A program made the translations under genes and the position numbers. From positions 2,530,477 through 2,594,476 of the forward strand of contig NZ_JEMG01000001.1 of NCBI RefSeq assembly GCF_000600295.1: a DNA stretch of 64,000 nucleotides, written 5' to 3'. The DNA is from Hylemonella gracilis str. Niagara R. Lineage in GTDB: Bacteria > Pseudomonadota > Gammaproteobacteria > Burkholderiales > Burkholderiaceae_C. The stretch's first letter is position 1; every line of letters begins with the position of its first letter. Positions 23,822 to 28,827 of this stretch are shown in pieces. A model generated the notes under the pieces. It made no database searches. It saw only the letters and a list, made by a program, of their open reading frames with translations, and was not told the origin of the DNA.

Positions 23822-24091
23822 ATGGAAAAGGAACAGATCGAAGCCATCACAGGCTGGACGGCTGGAATACAGGCCTGCATCACTCATCTCGCCCATGTGG
23901 TCGCGCACAAAAGCGGCGCAACCATCGAAGAAATGGCAGCCTCCTTCGAGGCGACAGCTGCAACCTTGGAACCGCAAGCAAGGAATGCTGTGGTGATAAA
24001 GGCCGTGCTGCATCAGACTGCAGCGGGCATTCGCGGCAACGGGGCAGGCCCGGAGTGGACGGCTCTGATGGAACGGCTGCGCCAGAAATAA
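23822..24091 (+). CDS. Hypothetical phage protein, antisense to the early operon
   Basis: An 89-residue helical, mildly acidic protein (MEKEQIEAITGWTAGIQACI, ending TALMERLRQK). It runs opposite to cro and CII and lies between them. AAGGGGG lies 7 bases before the ATG and the composition is protein-like, so it is probably real, but no family was recognised. If transcribed, its RNA would be antisense to the cro-CII transcript. Confidence 0.55.
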   Translation: MEKEQIEAITGWTAGIQACITHLAHVVAHKSGATIEEMAASFEATAATLEPQARNAVVIKAVLHQTAAGIRGNGAGPEWTALMERLRQK

Positions 24092-24159
24092 GCCTCGCCA
24101 GCTCAGCCTGGGTATGGTTGAACCAGGCTGCCTCCAGGAATGTCGGGCGCAGCTTTGAG

Positions 24160-24447
24160 TCACGCATGGCCGCCCTCCCCTTCCGCAGCCTCAGCAGGGA
24201 CAGGCGGCGCCCCCTCCTGGTCAAGCAGCTCAGGCCAGAAGATGTGGAACTTGTCCGGCCATCGGCGCTTGCGACTGAACTGCCCGCCGCTCTTGAGCTC
24301 GATCTGGGCTGCCAAGGCGATCAGACGAGGCTCGGGGATGCCCTCGGTGATCCAGGCATGCACACTAGGCGGCTTGATGTCGAGCAGCCGTGCCACCGCC
24401 GTGGGGCCATCCAGCAACTCGATGATTTGGGCATGGGTCAGTTCCAT
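24160..24447 (-). CDS. Cro-like regulator (YdaS/Cro-type HTH)
   Basis: A 95-residue protein starting MELTHAQIIELLDGPTAVAR, with a helix-turn-helix made of TAVARLLDIKPPSVHAWITE (residues 16-35), the pattern of Cro/YdaS antirepressors. The rest is basic, ending in a disordered tail. The start was set at the ATG next to the promoter, because the -10 hexamer lies 7 bases upstream, which leaves no room for a leader. It diverges from the repressor gene, with three operator-like palindromes between them. Confidence 0.8.
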   Translation of the reverse strand: MELTHAQIIELLDGPTAVARLLDIKPPSVHAWITEGIPEPRLIALAAQIELKSGGQFSRKRRWPDKFHIFWPELLDQEGAPPVPAEAAEGEGGHA

Positions 24448-24453
24448 GCCCAG

Positions 24454-24483
24454 ATTATTAGCTGAAGCTAACAATAAAAGCAA
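24454..24483 (-). promoter_or_regulatory. Cro promoter (leftward early promoter)
   Basis: TTGCTT (24483-24478) and TAATAA (24460-24455) with 17 bp between them on the minus strand. Transcription would begin at or next to the ATG at 24447, so the mRNA is probably leaderless. The operator palindrome 24458-24471 overlaps the -10 hexamer and spacer. Confidence 0.7.
24458..24471. promoter_or_regulatory. Operator 1 (perfect palindrome)
   Basis: TTAGCTGAAGCTAA is a perfect inverted repeat (TTAGCT-GA-AGCTAA minus two central bases) within the cro promoter. A one-mismatch copy occurs at 26855-26868. Confidence 0.7.
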
Positions 24484-24489
24484 GCCACA

Positions 24490-24519
24490 GCTAACAATAC
24501 TTTAGTTAGCCTCGCCTAA
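24490..24519. promoter_or_regulatory. Further operator-like repeats before the repressor gene
   Basis: GCTAAC (24490-24495) and GTTAGC (24505-24510) form an inverted repeat, and TTAGCCTCGCCTAA (24506-24519) shares the TTAG/CTAA arms of operator 1. They lie just upstream of the repressor ATG at 24522 and may mediate autoregulation. Confidence 0.55.
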
Positions 24520-24521
24520 TA

Positions 24522-24938
24522 ATGACATCCACACTTGCTGAACGAGTTAAAGAGCGGATGAACGCTCTTGGCTTGAACAACGCGGAATTGGCAAGAGCCT
24601 GCAAAGTGAAGCCGCCCACTTCCTACAACTGGGCAAACGGCAAAACGAAGAGCATCAAGGGCGAACAACTGCTTCGCGCAGCCCACGTGCTGCAAGTCTT
24701 GCCCCAATGGCTCGCAACAGGGCGGCCACCGATGTTTCCGAGCGACTTGCAGGCACAGGAAGCCGCCGCACCCTATAAATTAGAGCCCAAGGAAGATCCG
24801 CTCCGAACTGAACTACTTGCCGTGTTCAGCCAACTGGACGAGAAGGGCAAGAAAGATGCCTTGGGATATCTCCGCGTCTTTGTCGCAGGCTACCGCCCAC
24901 ATTCAGACGGCGAAGCTTCTGCAGTGGCCGGGAAATAA
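24522..24938 (+). CDS. Short phage repressor (CI-like HTH, no peptidase domain)
   Basis: A 138-residue protein with an N-terminal XRE-type HTH (LAERVKERMNALGLNNAELA, then KVKPPTSYNWANGKTKSIKG), which is typical of CI-like repressors. After residue 90 there is only a helical tail (LRTELLAVFSQLDEKGKKDA); the S24/LexA self-cleavage domain of SOS-inducible repressors, about 120 residues, is missing. It is the only plus-strand gene of the control region facing cro and probably maintains lysogeny. The ATG lies close to the operators with no clear ribosome site, so a leaderless transcript is possible. Confidence 0.75.
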   Translation: MTSTLAERVKERMNALGLNNAELARACKVKPPTSYNWANGKTKSIKGEQLLRAAHVLQVLPQWLATGRPPMFPSDLQAQEAAAPYKLEPKEDPLRTELLAVFSQLDEKGKKDALGYLRVFVAGYRPHSDGEASAVAGK

Positions 24939-24997
24939 ACGGGAGCAGCGGGGGCCAAACAAAATCAACCCCGCTCAACAGACGTTGGGATTCGATT

Positions 24998-25035
24998 GAC
25001 GCTAACAGGCGGGGGCAACCCACGCCTGTCGCGTC
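24998..25035. terminator. Hairpin between convergent repressor and nuclease genes
   Basis: GACGC (24998-25002) and ACAGGCG (25005-25011) pair with CGCCTGT (25023-25029) and GCGTC (25031-25035), giving a 12-bp stem with small bulges. There is no T tract. It may end both converging transcripts; the right arm reaches the nuclease stop codon. Confidence 0.4.
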
Positions 25036-26134
25036 AACCCTTTGCCGTGCCCGTCTCTTGCCCCGACAGATAGGTGACCAGTGTCGCCTTCAAGCGGTCA
25101 ACAAAGTTGTAGATGTCATCGACTTTCTCGAGCGGTTCCAGCACCTCTTCCCGCTTCTCGTCGAAAAGACCTATTCTGAGATTCTTCAGATTATTGAACC
25201 GGAGACGGCAAAGGGGCCTGCGGTTGTTGTCGTCGAGCAAGACCGCGCAGTAGCTCTGGGCGTCCCGGATGGTAATGCGGCCCGGGCTCACCATGTCCCG
25301 AAGGATCGCCCTGATGGTGTGGAACGCCTCAAGCTCCTCCAGCGAGGTGTGAACCTGATCCTCTGCCCGCGCATCGGCAGAGGATTCGGGCGGAACTGGT
25401 GCCACCAACGAGGCCGGCTCGGGCGTCATGGCGCCCTTGAGCCGGGCATTGATCCTTTCCCCGATCAACTGCTCGAATGCCCGCCTGGTGATGGGTGTGA
25501 ATTGCTCCCTGAGCGCCGGCGTGAAACGGCGGCTCCCGATCAGATCGGCTGCGACAAGGCGAACGAAGTCCTCGGGCGGGCTGACCATCCATTCCGCAAG
25601 TCGGTTCTGGATAGAGCGGGTGTACTTCAACTCGTTCGCGGTGGTGAGGATCGTGTCCAGGTCGAATACGGCCTTGGCGAACTTCTTCAGTTCATCCACG
25701 TCCCTGTCCTTGAAGTCGAGGATATTGAATTCGAAGAACGGCTTCTCGTCCATCTTGTTCGGCTGTTCCAAGTCGCTGAAGAACTTGTAAACCAACCCAT
25801 TGGTCAGGACACCGAAGCGCGCGGTTGTCACATGGAAGTAGCGAAACAGTTGCCCCGCGTGACTGATGTTCAGTTCGGCCCCCGCCTTCTTGCACTCGAA
25901 AAGGATGATGGGGTTGCCATCCTTCAAGATGGCGTAGTCAACCTTCTCCCCCTTCTTCAAGCCAACATCCGCGACCAACTCCGGCGTGACCTCCAAGGGG
26001 TCGAAGACGTTGTACCCGAGAATCTGGATGAAGGGCATGATCATCGAGTTCTTCGTCGCCTCCTCGGTCTGGATCATGTCCTTGGTTGCCGTGATGCGCG
26101 AAGCCAAGACGCGAAGCTGATCAATGAAATCCAC
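25034..26134 (-). CDS. Solitary PD-(D/E)XK nuclease, type I restriction HsdR-N-like
   Basis: A 366-residue protein whose first 140 residues have the HsdR N-terminal nuclease pattern: Glu24/25 in TEEATKNSMIMPFIQILGYN, Asp67 in KVDYAIL, the E80-C-K82 motif in IILFECKKAG, and Gln95 in HAGQLFRYF. No helicase motif follows; residues 150-366 are an unassigned helical and beta region. No methylase or specificity gene is near. Genes like this in prophages often exclude other phages or plasmids; that role is inferred from context. A GTG start with AGGGAGA upstream was chosen. It lies 90 bases behind brnA on the same strand and has its own probable promoter. Confidence 0.75.
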   Translation of the reverse strand: MDFIDQLRVLASRITATKDMIQTEEATKNSMIMPFIQILGYNVFDPLEVTPELVADVGLKKGEKVDYAILKDGNPIILFECKKAGAELNISHAGQLFRYFHVTTARFGVLTNGLVYKFFSDLEQPNKMDEKPFFEFNILDFKDRDVDELKKFAKAVFDLDTILTTANELKYTRSIQNRLAEWMVSPPEDFVRLVAADLIGSRRFTPALREQFTPITRRAFEQLIGERINARLKGAMTPEPASLVAPVPPESSADARAEDQVHTSLEELEAFHTIRAILRDMVSPGRITIRDAQSYCAVLLDDNNRRPLCRLRFNNLKNLRIGLFDEKREEVLEPLEKVDDIYNFVDRLKATLVTYLSGQETGTAKG

Positions 26135-26154
26135 CGTGTTCTCCCTGCAAAGTT

Positions 26155-26184
26155 GTTGATAGGTTCAATATAAGTGTAATCAAC
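26155..26184 (-). promoter_or_regulatory. Nuclease gene promoter overlapped by inverted repeat
   Basis: TTGATT (26183-26178) and TATCAA (26161-26156) with 16 bp between them on the minus strand form a probable sigma-70 promoter. GTTGAT (26155-26160) and ATCAAC (26179-26184) are a perfect inverted repeat covering both hexamers, a layout expected for an autoregulatory operator. Confidence 0.5.
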
Positions 26185-26224
26185 TCCGCATCGCAGCCAC
26201 ACTACCTCCCCTTGGCCGACGCCA

Positions 26225-26515
26225 TCACAGCCGCCCCTGCCCCACCGCTTCCTTGAGCAAAGCATTTACCCGGGTCTGCCACCCCTTGCCGCTGGCGCGC
26301 AAGTGCTCCAACACGTCCGGGTCCACGCGCATGTTCAGCCGGGGACGCTCTACCTCGGCTCGCGGACGACCCACGGGGCGCAGTTGCCTGAACTCGGCAG
26401 CGTTCACTTCATACGTGTCTGGATCTGCTGCGATGCCCGCTGCAATGGCAGCATCTTCTTTGGGCGTGGGCAGCTCCAGCACCAGGCCGGAACGGGTCTT
26501 AATGGTCTTGGGCAT
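26225..26515 (-). CDS. brnA: BrnA-family antitoxin
   Basis: A 96-residue antitoxin of the BrnA family. The C-terminal ribbon-helix-helix-like part (PRLNMRVDPDVLEHLRASGK, then GWQTRVNALLKEAV) is the diagnostic segment; the N-terminal half binds BrnT in known pairs. GAGG lies 9 bases before the ATG. Its start lies inside the brnT end (17-base overlap), the usual toxin-first order. BrnA also represses the shared promoter in known systems. Confidence 0.88.
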   Translation of the reverse strand: MPKTIKTRSGLVLELPTPKEDAAIAAGIAADPDTYEVNAAEFRQLRPVGRPRAEVERPRLNMRVDPDVLEHLRASGKGWQTRVNALLKEAVGQGRL

Positions 26516-26768
26516 AGCTTTTTACCTCGCGTGAATTGGCCTTGCGCAGGCTGATGATGCGGCGCACCTCGCCGCGGTCCACGTACACCACGCAATACAG
26601 GCGCGCACCCCGCACCGCGTAGCCGATTTGCCGTGTCTCGCCATAGTCTCGGCGCGTGTCCGGCTTGGCGACCAGGGTCTCCCAATCCAGTTCCCCCGCT
26701 TCGGCCAAGGTCAAACCGTGCCGAGCTTGATTGATTGCGTCCTTGGCGGGATCGAACTCGATTTGCAT
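26499..26768 (-). CDS. brnT: BrnT-family toxin (RelE-like ribonuclease)
   Basis: An 89-residue toxin of the BrnT family. The start MQIEFDPAKDAINQARHGLT and the conserved strand pattern with DYGETRQIGYAVRGARLYCV, VVYVDRGEVRRIISLRKAN match the family, whose members block translation as ribonucleases. The ATG sits 7 bases from the -10 hexamer, so the mRNA has almost no leader. In the prophage it may stabilise the element or respond to infection (inference). Confidence 0.9.
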   Translation of the reverse strand: MQIEFDPAKDAINQARHGLTLAEAGELDWETLVAKPDTRRDYGETRQIGYAVRGARLYCVVYVDRGEVRRIISLRKANSREVKSYAQDH

Positions 26769-26775
26769 GTGAATT

Positions 26776-26804
26776 ATTGTGCAGCCTTAAATTATTTTCG
26801 TCAA
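26776..26804 (-). promoter_or_regulatory. brnT promoter
   Basis: TTGACG (26804-26799) and CACAAT (26781-26776) separated by 17 bp on the minus strand, 7 bases from the brnT start. It runs divergently from the rightward operon promoter 40 bp away. Confidence 0.65.
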
Positions 26805-26843
26805 TACAAAATTAGCGGCGAATAATCTCATTAGTTACGGCTA

Positions 26844-26872
26844 TTGACTGAAGATTAGTTTCAGCTAACAAT
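26844..26872 (+). promoter_or_regulatory. Rightward early promoter with distal operator
   Basis: TTGACT (26844-26849) and AACAAT (26867-26872) with 17 bp spacing on the plus strand. TTAGTTTCAGCTAA (26855-26868) lies in the spacer and overlaps the -10; it differs from the reverse complement of operator 1 (24458-24471) at one base. The prophage repressor therefore probably shuts off this operon too. Confidence 0.65.
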
Positions 26873-26910
26873 TCATTCCGCCAGCCATCCACAGGCTGAA
26901 AGGAGCGGAA

Positions 26911-26982
26911 ATGGAAATCAGCGAACTGCCCGGCAAGGCCGACTGGCCGGGACTCTTCCAGCACTTCAAGGTGTCGGCATGA
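26911..26982 (+). CDS. Micro-protein at head of the rightward operon
   Basis: A 23-residue open frame (MEISELPGKADWPGLFQHFK plus three residues). AAAGGAGCGG lies directly upstream and its stop overlaps the next start (ATGA), the same spacing used throughout this operon. It may be a genuine short protein or a leader peptide that couples translation of the operon. Unknown function. Confidence 0.5.
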   Translation: MEISELPGKADWPGLFQHFKVSA

Positions 26983-27314
26983 GCGCGCCCGCTCACGTCC
27001 GATACCCCCTGCACGCCAGCACGGTGGGGGTGCAATTCGGGGTAGACATCAAAGACGCCAACGGCATGTTGGTCGGCTGCGTTCTTGGCCTGACGGACGT
27101 CATGCTGCCCACGGCGCGGGCCATGGCCGCAGGCCCCGCTCTGCTCAAGCTGGCAGAGCGCGTGGCACGATTGAACCGCGATGCCGACGAGATCGGCGCC
27201 GGCATGCTGGCAGGCCTGGTCGACGACGCGCGTGAACTCGTAGCCCAGGCCAGCAGCGCCCCGGCGGCGGCTGACCTCAGCCAGGTCATCACGGCCGCAC
27301 GGAGCATGGCATGA
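26979..27314 (+). CDS. Phage hypothetical protein
   Basis: A 111-residue protein (MSAPAHVRYPLHASTVGVQF, with ANGMLVGCVLGLTDVM and a helical RARAMAAGPALLKLAERVAR region written here in parts). No family recognised. It starts in the stop codon of the micro-protein gene and its own stop overlaps the next start, so it belongs to the repressor-controlled operon expressed early. Confidence 0.65.
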   Translation: MSAPAHVRYPLHASTVGVQFGVDIKDANGMLVGCVLGLTDVMLPTARAMAAGPALLKLAERVARLNRDADEIGAGMLAGLVDDARELVAQASSAPAAADLSQVITAARSMA

Positions 27315-27451
27315 GCGCGCTTCCCAACGACGCCCTTCTCTTTGCTGTCAGTTTGCCCGCGCAAGACAAGGCAGGCAACGCGGGTAGCGGTTCCAAAGTT
27401 GGCTTTTCAGAAGCCCGCCGTTCGCCGCACATGGAAGGTGGTGAAGCGTGA
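27311..27451 (+). CDS. Small phage hypothetical protein
   Basis: A 46-residue protein (MSALPNDALLFAVSLPAQDK ... RRSPHMEGGEA), overlapping its neighbours by 4 bases at both ends (ATGA and GTGA). Basic and probably unstructured in the middle. Function unknown; coupling to neighbours is the main evidence that it is translated. Confidence 0.5.
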   Translation: MSALPNDALLFAVSLPAQDKAGNAGSGSKVGFSEARRSPHMEGGEA

Positions 27452-27753
27452 GTGCCGCCTACACCGTCCGCATGCAGTGCGGTGGTATTACCCGCGCCCA
27501 GGACGTGATTGCCGACAGTCGCATGGATGCCGTGATCCTCGGCCTCGACATCCTGATTCAGCTCCACATCGAAGACGCGATGACCGATGGTCCCATCGTG
27601 GTGACCGCCGTACCCAAGCACATGCGGACCAGGCTCGGTTGCGACAGTGCAGGCGTCTGCACTGTGAACGCAGCATGCCCGCGGCACCACACCTGCCTGG
27701 AGGAAGCCGTGTTCAGCCGCACGACACGCGCGCGCGAAGGGGTGTTGCAGTGA
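27448..27753 (+). CDS. Phage hypothetical protein
   Basis: A 101-residue protein starting at GTG (MSAAYTVRMQCGGITRAQDV). The first half has alternating strands and a helix (DAVILGLDILIQLHIEDAMT); the C-terminal part has four Cys residues (GCDSAGVCTVNAACPRHHTC) spaced like a possible metal site. GTGA overlap on the 5' side. It carries one copy of the 14-bp palindrome motif (27648-27661). Function unknown. Confidence 0.6.
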   Translation: MSAAYTVRMQCGGITRAQDVIADSRMDAVILGLDILIQLHIEDAMTDGPIVVTAVPKHMRTRLGCDSAGVCTVNAACPRHHTCLEEAVFSRTTRAREGVLQ

Positions 27754-27860
27754 CGCGCCGCCGCAATCGCTGGCTGGATGTGCTGGAAGAAGCCGTCTTT
27801 CTGGCTTTCATCTTCGGCGTGATGCTGCTTTCTTTCTACCTGGACGCGGCTGCAGCATGA
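27750..27860 (+). CDS. Small single-pass membrane protein
   Basis: A 36-residue protein: basic start MTRRRNRWLDVLEEA followed by one hydrophobic segment (VFLAFIFGVMLLSFYL). GTGA and ATGA overlaps couple it to both neighbours. Its topology suggests an inner-membrane anchor with a cytoplasmic N-terminus. Possible roles such as superinfection exclusion are open. Confidence 0.5.
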   Translation: MTRRRNRWLDVLEEAVFLAFIFGVMLLSFYLDAAAA

Positions 27861-28165
27861 CGTCCGACCCCATCACCCTGGAGTACAGCGGCACCCTGCT
27901 GCATGCCGCGGAGGCACGCACAAAACAGCTCGACGCGGAGGGCCACATCGCGCCCGTGCTGTGCATGGAGGTCGAACTGGACAACGGCATGCACACACAC
28001 ATGCATGTGGAGCAGTTCTTTCCACTCGGCCAGGAAGAGCAATGCCGCGCGGCCGCGCGCCGGCACAAGAAGGGCGAGCGCGTGACCGTGCAGGCACCAC
28101 TCGTCAGCACCCGACTGGTCGTGACGGCCAGCCACATCCAACCCATCAAGGAGGAACATTCGTGA
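27857..28165 (+). CDS. Phage hypothetical protein
   Basis: A 102-residue protein (MTSDPITLEYSGTLLHAAEA, later GERVTVQAPLVSTRLVVTAS). The strand-rich layout with a basic loop (RAAARRHKKGER) resembles small OB-fold proteins, but no family was certain. Histidines in GMHTHMHVEQFF are notable. Overlaps both neighbours by 4 bases in the early operon; a nucleic-acid-binding role is possible. Confidence 0.6.
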   Translation: MTSDPITLEYSGTLLHAAEARTKQLDAEGHIAPVLCMEVELDNGMHTHMHVEQFFPLGQEEQCRAAARRHKKGERVTVQAPLVSTRLVVTASHIQPIKEEHS

Positions 28166-28827
28166 GTTCACCCCTCATCATCGCTCTGACCGGCGCCCCT
28201 GGCGCAGGCAAAGACAGCGCGGCAACCGTGCTGGTCAACCGCATGGCGTTCATGACCATCGCTTTCGCCGACGCGCTACGGCGCGAGATCTGCGCGACCT
28301 GGCGCATCGATGAACGCATGCTGACCAACCGCGCCACCAAAGAGCTGGCCGTGCCTGCACTGGCCATCGGCAACTGTGGCGACCCTGCCTTCACGCGCTG
28401 GGCCTATGACGGCGCCATGAGCCTGCATACGCCTCGCAGCGCGCGCTGGGTCATGCAGCACTGGGGTGACTTTCAGCGCCGCTACAAACCCAGTTACTAC
28501 GCCGACATCGTGACGCATTGGATGGAGCGTTACGCCGCTCAGGGCTTCACGCGCTTCGCGGTGACGGATCTGCGCTACCCCATCGAGTTGGAGGCGCTGC
28601 GCCGCGTGTCGCCTAGCGACCGTCTGCACGTGGTGCGGATTCACCGTCAACAGACCGCGCGCCTGCCGGATGAGACCGCCGGCCACAACAGCGAGCGTGC
28701 CGCTACGGCGCTGCCCGCCAACTTCCACGTCAGCAATGACGACACGCTTGCCAGCCTGGCCGCCGACATGCTGGCGCTGCCGCCGCTGCAAGGACTGCAA
28801 CCCCTTGGTACAGGAGAAACAGCATGA
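28162..28827 (+). CDS. Phage deoxynucleoside monophosphate kinase-like protein
   Basis: A 221-residue P-loop kinase beginning MSSPLIIALTGAPGAGKDSA, with the Walker A GAPGAGKD at residues 11-18, then AFADALRREI (LID/adenylate-like region), RWVMQHWGDFQRR and a conserved VTDLRYPIELEAL segment typical of phage dNMP kinases. It probably phosphorylates dNMPs for phage DNA synthesis. The GTG start has AAGGAGG 6 bases upstream. Confidence 0.78.
   Translation: MSSPLIIALTGAPGAGKDSAATVLVNRMAFMTIAFADALRREICATWRIDERMLTNRATKELAVPALAIGNCGDPAFTRWAYDGAMSLHTPRSARWVMQHWGDFQRRYKPSYYADIVTHWMERYAAQGFTRFAVTDLRYPIELEALRRVSPSDRLHVVRIHRQQTARLPDETAGHNSERAATALPANFHVSNDDTLASLAADMLALPPLQGLQPLGTGETA

Noticed and set aside
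23491-24465. Plus-strand 324-codon frame across the CII-cro region.
   Set aside because: Basic low-complexity translation without domain; only the shorter frame at 23822-24091 has a ribosome site.
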